Shown here one piece after another: positions 12,175 to 21,625 of a DNA stretch of 64,000 nucleotides (its first letter is position 1; each line of letters opens with the position of its first letter). A program made the position numbers and the translations under genes. The stretch is taken from NCBI GenBank assembly GCA_030765065.1, contig CM060977.1, forward strand, positions 127,352,295-127,416,294. Reading direction: 5' to 3'. Source of the DNA: Deroplatys truncata (taxonomy: Eukaryota; Arthropoda; Insecta; Mantodea; Mantidae). Under the pieces are notes generated by a model. The model ran no database searches and was not told the origin of the DNA. It saw nothing but the letters and a program-made list of their open reading frames with translations.

Positions 12175-13453
12175 CGACGGCAGTCCCAGAAGTACACGAC
12201 CTAACAAAGAAAACACAAAAATTTCGGGGAAAAAAATCTTTATTTCTCTACATGGTCTCCTTTCAGCTCGATGCAGTTTTCCCAGCGATATTCCATAGCT
12301 TCGATACCATGTTTGTAGTAAGAACCGTCGAGTTCTGTAAAATATCCATCAACTGCAAACTCCACCTCTTCATTGGTGGCAAATCTTTTACTACCCAGCC
12401 ATTTCTTCAACTTTGGAAAAATAAAATAATCAGAGGGGGCCAAGTCTGGTGAATATGGTACATGAGGAAGCAATTCGAACTTTAACTCACTGATTTTGAC
12501 CATGATGATAAAATATGTGTGAACTCGTGCATTGTCTTGATGAAACAGAGCTTTCTTTTTCGCTAAATGCGGCCGTTTAAGCTTGATTTCATCATTCAAA
12601 CGCTGCAATAAGTTTGCATAATACTCGCCATTGATTGCTTTTCCTTTTTAAAGATAATCAATGAAAATTATCCCACGCATATCCCAAAATACTGACGACA
12701 TGACCTTGCCAGAAGATGTATCCGTCTTCGTCTTGTTTGGAGCTGATTCTCCCCTTTCAATCCACTGTTTTGACTGTTCCTTCGTCTCAGGTGTGAAGTG
12801 ATGGACCCATGTTTCATCCATTGTTATGGATACACGCAAAAACTCCACTTTATTGCCGCGAAATATCGCCAAACACTCGACTGAAACACCCTCACGACGC
12901 TGATTTTGTTCTATTGTGAGTAAACGCGGCACCCATCTTGCGCACACAGCTTTTCATGTCTAAATTTTCAGTCAGGATGCGATGTACAGCATTTTTTGAA
13001 ATGCCTACGATGTCTGCTAGCTTGCGCACTTTCAGTCGACGGTCATCCAATAACATTTTGTGGATTTTCTTCACAATTTCTGGCGTGGTCACCTCATTTG
13101 GTCGAACACTGCGATATTCGTCTTAGCAGCTCGTACGGCCTCGCTTAAACTCTGCCACCCGTTTACCGTTGTAAACGAAGGAGCTAGAATCTAGCTCAGC
13201 TTTAATATTAGTTGGATTAAGACCTTTCAAAATGAAAGTATTGAATCACATAACGATGGCCAGTTTTATCCATGTTTACAAATTCTCTGAGAGGGTTCTT
13301 TATTAATGGCTGCCAAACAATTACTAAAAAAACATAGCATCGTCAAACTTCAAACTTAAGTTTTATAAGGGTGATACTTTCTACCATAGTCATTTGTTTG
13401 AAACAACAACCGCTATATATACGTAAAGTCGGGTACTTCTGGGACTGCCCTCG
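12175..13453 (-). mobile_element. mariner transposon, nearly full length
   Basis: The element is 1,279 bp, the usual mariner size, with TA on both sides (12173-12174 and 13454-13455). The inverted ends match at about 24 of 26 bases (CGACGGCAGTCCCAGAAG against CGAGGGCAGTCCCAGAAG). It encodes one transposase on the minus strand, which carries several breaks. It is a structurally complete but dead copy, and probably moderately young because both ends and the TA duplication are intact. The site is not part of any repeat I recognise. Confidence 0.93.
12240..13273 (-). pseudogene. mariner transposase (D,D34D), inactivated
   Basis: Family length is about 345 residues and the region matches that. 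It opens with MDKTGHRYVIQYF. It continues with a paired helix-turn-helix region (TTPEIVKKIHKM, VGISKNAVHRIL) and then the WVPRLLT linker. The catalytic region has MDETWVHHFTPE (first Asp), FHQDNARVHT (second Asp) and YSPDLAPSDYFIFPKLKKW, which places the third Asp in the D34D pattern. It ends with CIELKGDHVEK. The DNA-binding part would recognise the element's own ends. Breaks seen: a frame change near 13,200, a TAA near 13,122 just after GRTSC, a frame change near 12,950 between LDMK and WVPR, and a TAA near 12,650 just after FIDYL. The three catalytic aspartates are still readable. Confidence 0.92.
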
Positions 13454-14504
13454 TATGTAGTGTAAGGAAAAGTCACATGCCAACATACACCACGTGATTC
13501 ATACTCTCCTAGGTTTACTGTGTGTGTTTATAGAATCTCCTGAGCAGATGCTATGTGTTACGTCCGTGTTTACTTACCTCTTTACAGCTGATTTACGTAT
13601 TTAAATATACAAAGGATACGCACTCAGTGGAAAAGCAGTTTAATGGACATAAATTACACTGGAGTACAGTTCATCTCGAAGACATGCTACCCTCTACTAG
13701 AGCTGCATCAGTTTTCTAGCCGATTTCATAATATTTTACCTAAGAACTACTCTGATATCCTATCGACCTTAGAAACCTCTCATTGAGGGACCAACATTAT
13801 TACATAGATCAGGTGACAAAATCACTCAAAGAAAATGTAGGTCTATGAAACTAAAGCAGCAATCACATCTATATCACAAACACATCTATAAGTGGTTTAC
13901 GGTGGCGAGAAAAGCAATCGTCTTCAATTTAAAAATTCTAGTAACAAAATTAATGGAGATAAAATTCCCCTTTTAATACGCAGAAAGAACAAACTGTATT
14001 ATATTTTATGTGTTGATTGCGTTTTTCAACCTTTTCATCTGTGATGATTATTATTTTACATGCACCTAGTAGTGCAATTTTTTATGCACACTACCTGATT
14101 TTTCAACGACGTATGACTTAAACTGTCAGAGAAATGAATTTGTGAGGTTGTAACATTTGAGGTGTTAATGAGAAAGTTCAGGAAAACGTTAAAAATCCTT
14201 AACTTTTCACATTTTATTCTAATTAGAAATGAAAACCTATTTTCACCCCAAAATTGGATATCGCACAAAAAAACTCTCTAATTAATGCATGAAAAGTAAT
14301 TCTGTAAATAACACATACAAAAAAGTTGAAAAATCGGTATATTTTCAACCAAGTGTAAAGCTAATAATATGCAAGATATTGAAAGCTACCAAAACAGGTA
14401 TACAGTGATACTGTTTGTTCATACCAACATCAGAGAGCCTCCTTCACCTCCATTAATTTGGCCATTAAAACTTTTAAAACTGTACACAAATACCTTTGTT
14501 CGTC
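13454..14504. other. unassigned A+T-rich stretch
   Basis: No gene or repeat family recognised. Confidence 0.45.
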
Positions 14505-15092
14505 TCAGTAGCTCTGGTAGGATTAGATTGGATTGGCTACGGAGGGGAATCGGCACTGATCCACATAGGGGATATATTGTGTCTACGCCTCATAAGGGGA
14601 GGTGCACGCGAGGAAGGATGAAGTGAGAGGAGACACCGCGGTGCCGGAACCAGGAGTGGCGGCACAGCTATAGCAGTGTCTTATGTTTCCAGATAGACTC
14701 CCCGGCAGACTGACAGGCAGACCTGGGACCCCATCTACCAACGAGAGGTCCAACGCCCCTCAAGGGATTCGGATACCCTGGCAGCCAGCCGAAAGCCGAG
14801 GGACGGAGAGAGTCACAAAGAGCACCATTTCCCCTGCCACGCTGTACCGAAACACCATCGCAGACACAATCCAACGGTTGAAAGATAAAGTTAACTGAGA
14901 ATGGAAATGAAGTGAAGGGACAGGAAAATTCGGGGGATGTGAAAATCCTTACCAGCATTCGCCTAGCGACCTGGGAAAAAAACCCGTAAAAACCCATAGC
15001 TCAGGAAGGTCGGTCACGGTAATCGTATCCAAGACCTCTGAATTGGGGCACAGGCGTAACCACCTGAGCCACCCCGCTCGGTTTGCTCTGGT
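14505..15092 (-). repeat. long tRNA-derived SINE
   Basis: On the minus strand it starts ACCGAGCGGGGTGGCTCAGG. The A box (TGGCTCAGGTGG) is clear and the B box (GGTCTTGGATACGATTACC) is weak. A GGTCGCTAGGCGAATGCTGG block, shared in part with the SINE at 28540-28765, follows. The body then continues, more GC-rich than its surroundings, and ends in degenerate TCCAATCTAATCCTACC units. That tail resembles the TCCTA repeats ending the SINE at 35343. Length of about 590 bp is long for a SINE and may include a second fused segment. Confidence 0.65.
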
Positions 15093-15540
15093 AGTCACAC
15101 TACGAATATTCTTAATTAATATTCCAATTCTGGCAGCTGTAGCAAGTGTATTGGATATATCTGACATAATAGTTTGTGCCATTTGAATAATAATCTTGAA
15201 ATGTCTATTAAAGAGTTAAAGCCGTATTAAAAGCTAGATACCATACAAGAAAAGTGACATTCCTTCCATATAGTAAACAGCTAGAGTAGAATTTAGAAGA
15301 CGCTGAACCTCAAGGTTTAAGTAGCTCTATCGTACAGTGGCCCGATGACGACATACTGAACAGATTCAGTACAGACTTTTTTGTTAGTTGACTTTGCAAA
15401 AGACAAATATTCTTCCAACTCGTCTACCCTTCTCAACCTAACCAGAACTGGTTCTGAAATATCAGTATTGGGCAAAATGCCTAAACTGTATGAAAACTCT
15501 TATTTTCGTTTCTTTTTTCCTCTGTACCATGTCCATCCTG
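15093..15540. other. unassigned spacer upstream of the promoter-like module
   Basis: No recognised gene or repeat. Confidence 0.4.
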
Positions 15541-15936
15541 AAGAGGTAAGTGATAACTAGTGCCTTCTGGAAGCTTATCTCTCCCCTCCTCCAGAACGTG
15601 TGTCGAAATAGTTCTAGAAGGTCCTAAACCTTGTGGAAAGATTCTACGGATTATATAAGCGAGCGCTCTCGCGGGAGTCAGTCATTGAGCGAGCGGGTTA
15701 GCTGACGGTTTTGTGAAGTGCAGCGATTGCTACTGCGGAGCGACGGATTGTGGAGGTCTTGTATTCGACTCTCGAGTGAAGTGAACCGTCCGGCGTGAAG
15801 AGGCTACGTCACGAAGGAAAAGAAGTGACGGAGGATTGAACTAGTTCACCGTAGTGAAGTTAACTTCCAGTGAAATTCAACTAGAGAAAACCTAAACAGT
15901 GAGAAAGAGGGAAGTGACAATTGAAAAACTGAACAA
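15541..15936 (+). promoter_or_regulatory. promoter-like module with heat-shock-element-like motifs, TATA and initiator
   Basis: Inverted GAA/TTC units with correct two-base spacing occur at 15566-15577 (TTCTGGAAGCTT) and 15612-15619 (TTCTAGAA). A TATATAAG box lies at 15652-15659. An arthropod-type initiator TCAGT lies at 15678-15682, with its A about 28 bases from the start of the TATA box. GGTT sits near +28, where a downstream promoter element would be. A GC-richer, ATG-poor leader-like stretch follows and is cut off by a CTCTAC element at 15937, and no open frame follows. It could be an orphaned heat-shock-type promoter or the U3/R part of an LTR whose ends I could not define. Confidence 0.5.
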
Positions 15937-16298
15937 ATTCACAATATATGCATTTTATTTATTATGGAAATATCTTAAACAAACGGCATCGTGTAAAAAT
16001 TGAAAGAGCCATTTTTGAGAAAAAAAGGGTGGGGAATTTGAACACTTGAGGTTGAAGATCTACGTGTCACATTCTTGGAACATCCTGAACTTAGTACCAA
16101 GTTTGGTATCTAACTCTTCGCTTTTGAGTTATACTGTTCACAGACACACACAACACAAAAGGACATTTTTCTAAAAATCCTTTTTTTTTGGGAAGGATTC
16201 AGGACAGCCTCAAAACATGTATTTCAGATGAAAACTACATATCGAATTTTTCGGTGAAGTTCAATAGTTTCTCTATTACTGTACGTTATTGATAAAGT
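15937..16298 (-). repeat. CTCTAC element, truncated
   Basis: Reverse copy holding only the left-hand half. It includes GAGTTATACTGTTCACAGAC and CTCAAAACATGTATTTC and ends near 16298 in a degenerate TGATAAAGT. Confidence 0.7.
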
Positions 16299-16584
16299 AA
16301 AAAACGTATGTTACAAAATTTGGATCAGTTTTGAAGGCGATAAAACTCTCGATTGCCTGGAAACATTCTAAGATACATTGTAGCATTTATCGACTATCTG
16401 CTTTCAAATCTACGGCAAAAACTTAAACTTTTGACTTTCTGTATCAGTACCTAGTAGGTAAATTCTCTACCGAGATTTCACCAAAGATACATGAATTAAT
16501 AAAAATAAACATAAGAAAAAGCATAAGTATCGGAATTCAAACTAATAACAAGGAATACCTGGATAATTGTTCACACAAAAAAAA

Positions 16585-17320
16585 ATCTGATTTGTTACAC
16601 TCACATAACTTCCTCTGCTCTTGTACAATATAGAATGGGACGCTAAGAACCATAGTAATTAAAGACCGTCCATAAATAAAACTCAATTCCTTTGCATTAC
16701 CAGGACAAAAACAAAAATGAATAACGAATTCCCATTTGAGAAAAAGTATAAGTATTGGAAAATTTTAGGGAATAACAAGCAATATCTCGAAAATGGTTCA
16801 CTCAACAACAAAAATGTATACGACATAAATTGTGTATTTTAACGCGATCTACATTTTTTGTGTAGTAAAATTTTGTCTATCTCTTGTGGTTTACCAGTTA
16901 TGCAAAAGTCGTTCACAATGAAGAACACTTTTGGAGACATTCCCGGAAAATAAGAGATATACAATTCATTTGCAATAAAAATGTCTTAAACTCATGATAT
17001 TTTATTCAAAATCTTTAGAGCCATTTTTGAGAAAATTAAAATTTTCGAAAAATGTTCCATGTAAAGGGTAATCTGGGGTGGGGGATTTTCTTGAAAACTT
17101 CGTGTCGCATCTCTAGAAGATACTGAACCTAAATACCAAGTTTGGTGTTTATTCGACTTCGTTTCTGAGTTATTCTGTTCACACACACAGACATGTTTCC
17201 AAAAATACTTTTTTGGGGATTCAGGAGGCCTCAAAACATGTATTTCCGGTGAAATCTGGGTATCGAATTTTTGGGTGGAATGCAATACTTTCCCTACTTA
17301 CTATATGTATTAGAGAAAGT
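16585..17320 (-). repeat. CTCTAC element with a SINE tail replacing part of it
   Basis: Starts ATCTGATTTGTTACACTC and ends TATTAGAGAAAGT. Between CTCTTGTAC (about 16623) and AATTCCTTTGCATTACC, the expected bases of about 150 bp are missing. In their place is a 54-bp SINE tail. Confidence 0.8.
16624..16677 (+). repeat. SINE 3' tail fragment
   Basis: Carries AATATAGAATGGGACGCTAA and the CCATAAATAAA end, matching the 3' part of the SINEs at 44265-44537 and 19461-19733. No polymerase III head is present. Confidence 0.75.
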
Positions 17321-17339
17321 AATAAGTTTTCGTAACAAT

Positions 17340-17403
17340 AACTTTTAAACCAATTTTAAATGATAGAGGAAAGAGAAAGTCATGTAAATGTAACACCTCG
17401 GAT
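17340..17403 (+). repeat. CTCTAC element right-end fragment
   Basis: Only the right end is present: AAGAGAAAGTCATGTAAATG and CACCTCGGAT. Confidence 0.6.
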
Positions 17404-17984
17404 TTGCTTTTTAGCTTTCTGCAACCTATTTGGATTGTGGAATCTTTATGTGTAATATGTAAAATCAAATATGTTGCTGTTCCTCGGAACGACGGAGAGT
17501 TATGGCGTGACACACGTCTAAAACGGCACGTGGAGGGCTGCGGGTTAACCACTCCTGGCATATGGCGGAGTACCCCTTGTTCCAATACGTACAACAACAC
17601 GCCATATGTAAGCTTCCGAGTAAAGCTGTGAATGCGGTAACTAACTCTCTGTTGTACGTAATCTAGTTGCCTTTTGTTTGGCGGACACGGGGAGAAGGGC
17701 CCTAGAGGGAGAGAGAGACGTTCTCTAGTGTGCCACTGCTGCATCCATTCCTAGTGGTCCCATGGGCAGCATCCACACAACAATATCTTGCACCAGAGCA
17801 CTCTGTCACTCACATATCCTCCTCTCCTGCTGGGCCTTACAACTGCTGTTGATTGGAAAATAACCTCCCAAGACAAAACTCTGCAGAAAACAACATTTAT
17901 CAACTCTACTTTTGCTTCACTGACGGCAAAACGTACGCATTGTGACAGTGTATTAAAGCTTATATTTAAATGCATTAATAAAAA
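17404..17984. other. unassigned stretch, locally GC-richer
   Basis: 17460-17830 has more G+C than its surroundings and a possible weak palindrome (GCATATGGCG against CGCCATATG). Overlapping open frames exist on both strands, and none has a recognisable domain. Confidence 0.4.
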
Positions 17985-18112
17985 GTATTATGTGTTACAT
18001 TCACATTACTTTATCGCTTATTAGTGGGTATACAAACTATTCTTACTGAAGTTTATGTTTCTATCTACTTCATTTTAATCCAGACAAACCTGTGCAGAAA
18101 CAGCTACATTAC

Positions 18113-19145
18113 TTCTGCAGATTACAAACACAGATTACAAACAAATACCTTTTAGAGAACAATTATAAATTACCTAAACTTATCAGAAAATTGCACTCCT
18201 CATCCTCCTAGTACTAATTCAATAGATTTTATCAAGATAGCAACAAATAAAGTACTGATAGAACAACTAAATAAACAAGAAGATCCCAGAAGTATGTAGA
18301 ATTGCTACACTTGAACATCTACATAATCAATTCCCGGAAACAGAGTGGTTTAGAATTTATACAGATAGTTCTGCAGTTAAATTGAGAAATAATGTGGGAG
18401 ATGTTATATACTGTAAATATTTTTCACATTATTTTACATTGCCTAGACAATGCACACATGTTGATGGTGAAGTTGCTGTAATACAACGAGCATTAGAACA
18501 GGTATTCTACAGGACTGATATAAAAGAAAATACAGTATTTGTTCTCAAAGACTCAGTTTCTGCTATTCAAGCAATAGAATGATATGATAGTCCAAATGAA
18601 TCACATAATATTAGGAATGTGAGATGTTATTATACATTACTCCAAACAAAATTTCAATAGATAATGTTACTGTGGATACCAGCACATGTGGGAGTGAATG
18701 GTAACGAGACAGCAGACTTTCTGTCCAAAAAAGGTGCAGTGTTATACTCAAAACCTATAAAGTCTTGTGGACTAGATATGAAACCAAAAAATCTCAATAT
18801 TAATATGGAACAAAAATACCAATATAATATTCAAAAGGAAATTACTAACAAAAATCACTCCAACATAAAATAAATAATACAAAAATCAAAAAATGTCCCA
18901 AGGAAAGAAGCCGTCACTTCAGATTAGCCACTAGACATGACTGTCCGGCAGAACATCTACAGACTTGGTTTTATGAATGACAAAGCATGTAAAATTTGGA
19001 ATGCTGACAAGATTTTAAATGAAGAACATCTACTAGAATGCCCAGAATTGAGGAAAGCTGTACCTGATGGGAAGATACACAATTTATATTGGCTAGCAAA
19101 GGAAAAATTAATCGATCAAAGAGCTGCACATTAGATAAACAACAT
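18113..19145 (+). mobile_element. 5'-truncated LINE, RNase H and C-terminal finger part
   Basis: Flanked by an 11-bp target duplication AGCTACATTAC (18102-18112 and 19146-19156). The coding remnant shows an RNase H domain in order: RIYTDSSAVKL, HVDGEVAVIQRALEQ, KDSVSAIQAIE and LLWIPAHVGVNGNETADFL. A cysteine/histidine segment with EEHLLECPEL follows, as at the end of Jockey- or I-like retrotransposon ORF2. Reverse transcriptase and endonuclease are absent, consistent with ordinary 5' truncation on insertion. Two stops lie in the RNase H part (near 18,580 and 18,658). There is no long A tail. Confidence 0.85.
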
Positions 19146-19460
19146 AGCTACATTACACATTTCGTTTTAAATGCAAACCGAATAGCGATAGTCAAATGTC
19201 TTAAACTGAAGGCTATACGCTGGCCTTAAAATTCCATACTCTTTCCGTGACTTCCCGAGAAACAACTGAAATTTGATAATACTTTATAAAGAAATGACTA
19301 AATATTGAACAATTCCAGCCATTAATAAAGGATATCCCGGAAACGGCCGATGCTACAAACAAAGTTATTTCAAATAAATTGTGTGTTTTAAAGATATACA
19401 CATTTTTTGTGTAGTGGGATTTTGTTATACAAGATTATACAAAATTCCTTCCAAATGAGG

Positions 19461-19733
19461 ACAATTAAATTAAAGCGCTCTTTAACTGCTGTGGTCCTTA
19501 GCGTCCCATTCTATATTGGGCGTGAAAGACCGGTAATTTTGTTCAGAGGCCTGTTTATCAGGCTTGAGATTCTTTTACGTGCCGTAAATCTACGACACGG
19601 GACCACCGGCTTTACTTCCCTTCCGAAGGAAGCATGCTAAGGATTTTTACACCCGAAAGAATCCGTCGCCCTCCGCCGGGTTTGAACCAGCGACCTCGGG
19701 AACTAGAGGCTAGCATGGTAACCACTACACCAC
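19461..19733 (-). repeat. tRNA-derived SINE, full copy
   Basis: On the minus strand the head is AAGTGGTGTAGTGGTTACC (A box) with B box GGTTCAAACCC. The body contains GACACGGGACCACC in the complementary sense and ends near an A+T tail. A 12-bp target duplication TTCCAAATGAGG/TTCCAAATAAGG brackets it (19449-19460 and 19734-19745). Its sister copy is at 44265. Confidence 0.88.
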
Positions 19734-20127
19734 TTCCAAATAAGGTCTTCACAGGCTATACCCAGAAAATTCAAGATATACATTTTGTGTGTCGTGTATA
19801 GATTTTAATTAAAATCGTAAGAGCCAATTTTGAGAAATTACAATTTTCGAAAAAAATCCACGCAAAGGGTAGTTTGGGTGAGAGGATTTTCTTGAAAATT
19901 TTCATGTCGCATCTTTGGAATCTATTGATAAATGAAAAATTGAAAAATATTAAATATTAGTTTGTATTTTTTTAGTAATTTGTTTTCTAAAAATTCTATT
20001 TTTGGATTCAAGGAACCTCAAAACATGTATTTCTTGTGAAATCTCTGGTAAAATTGTATTTTTGGGTGGAATACAATATCTTCTCGGCCTACTAAGTACG
20101 TGGTAAAGAAAGTAAAAATCTTGTGTT

Positions 20128-20390
20128 ATATTTATATGGCTTTGTCTTCTCAAAACTTCGACACTTATGTTTCATCAGAAATACACGTTTTAAGGTTCTC
20201 TGAATGAGAATAATTAGAATAAGGTGTCTCTCGCTCTCTCTATCTGTGTGTGTGAGTGGGTGTGGGTGTGGGTGTGGGTGTGTGTGTCTGTGAACAGCAT
20301 AACTCAAAAACGAAAAGTGGATAAATATCAAACTTGGTATTTAAGCTCAGCATCTTTCAAGTATACGACTCGAAGATTTTAAGATAATTG
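20128..20390 (+). repeat. CTCTAC element fragment with expanded GT tract
   Basis: Left-half sequence (TCAGAAATACACGTTTTAAG, GTGAACAGCATAACTC, AAACTTGGTATTTAAGC). The internal TGTGTCTG region is expanded to CT and GTGGGTGT repeats at about 20220-20290. Confidence 0.65.
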
Positions 20391-20479
20391 CATGAGAAAT
20401 TACATTATTGCATGATCTTTTAAAGTATAGTCCGTTAAGCAATAAAATGAGAACTACTAAACGTTTCAGTAAACTAATT

Positions 20480-20765
20480 ACTTTCTCTGCTACGTATAGT
20501 AAGTATGGAAAGTATTGCATTCCGCAAAAATATTCGAATGTGAATACGACACATCAGAACTTTTTCTCTTGGTCATGCAAAGACAATAGAATTTCAAAGC
20601 ATAGTGTTAGGCTCCTTAAGTCTGACTATCGTTTAACTACTGAATCTTACAACCTAATATATACATGGGAATTCAAGGTTATCTGGATTAACAAGAATTA
20701 GCTAGAATAACAAGCTTTGTAAGAATAGTTAGAAGAGTAGAGAAAGTCATGTGAATGTATCAATC
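20480..20765 (+). repeat. CTCTAC element, short internally deleted copy
   Basis: Both ends are present (ACTTTCTCTGCTACG and GAGTAGAGAAAGTCATG) but only about 286 bp lie between them, so roughly two thirds of the middle is missing. Confidence 0.75.
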
Positions 20766-21625
20766 TTTTTAAGAGTGAACCGTCTCACTTATTTTGGCAT
20801 TTAAAGTATAGAGTTGTCTGATCGTCGCATATTGATTGGGATTCATAATCTCGGCAGTTAACCGCTTAACGACATTCAATTTCTCACCTTTACGATGGAA
20901 GCTATGTGAATACTATGCCACTGTCAGCTTGGGAACAATTACCTAAAGTGGCGCGAATAATACCGAGATTTTGTTGGCTCAGAATACACACAGGGCACTG
21001 TGCCAGCAGATTAAATATTTACTCCTGATGGACAGATCATTCCAAATAACACATGTGGAATTTATTGATGTCTTAATCAGCTAATGACATGCTCGCTAGG
21101 GAACGTATATCATGGATTCTTCTGTAAATGTTTGATATTTACTACTGCCTTGGGAATGATGCAGAATCCTGAAGGTCATAAGCTTATCAAAAATGCTTTC
21201 ACGGCTCTTCTATTATTCTTGTATAACATATAATGCATGTAAAATACATTTGTGGAGGACTGAACTACAACCTTTTTACAAAATGAGGAAGACATTGTGT
21301 TTATAATATTTCTTTCCTCAGGCTGAGGTGTTTTGAGTACGTACATTAAAGAACTGTGAATAATAATGGTTATAACTAAAATGGATCGCTCCCTCGCACT
21401 AGAATCTCGCGGTTCGACTAACTTCTAGCCTACATATTGACTACTACTGTCAGCAGTAGATATCAAGAATATTAGTCTCCAACAGATAGCCACACAACAC
21501 ACTTATATAAGGCGTTTTATGAATTTCCCATAGGAAAAAATAATATAGTATATTTTAAGCTGAATCTTGCACACAACTTTGGCCGACTACACTATATAAT
21601 ATGCTGATTACATTGACGTAACTGA
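20766..21625. other. unassigned stretch
   Basis: No gene or repeat family recognised on either strand. Confidence 0.45.

Larger units (their letters stand above)
17985..20113 (-). repeat. old CTCTAC element split by a LINE and by a SINE
   Basis: Right-end sequence (GTATTATGTGTTACATTCAC) starts at 17985 and the left end finishes near 20113 (GGTAAAGAAAGT). The element reads through in order once the LINE (18113-19145) and the SINE (19461-19733) are removed. It belongs to the older subfamily, with TTTCTATCTACTTCATTTTA and ACTGAAATTTGATAATACTT variants. Confidence 0.8.

Noticed and set aside
17310-17744. 144-codon minus-strand frame
   Set aside because: One end lies in a CTCTAC right-end fragment and no domain is recognisable.
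18113-19145. RNase H remnant as part of an LTR retroelement
   Set aside because: The RNase H is followed by a LINE-type C-terminal cysteine/histidine segment and bounded by an 11-bp duplication, with no LTR at either end.
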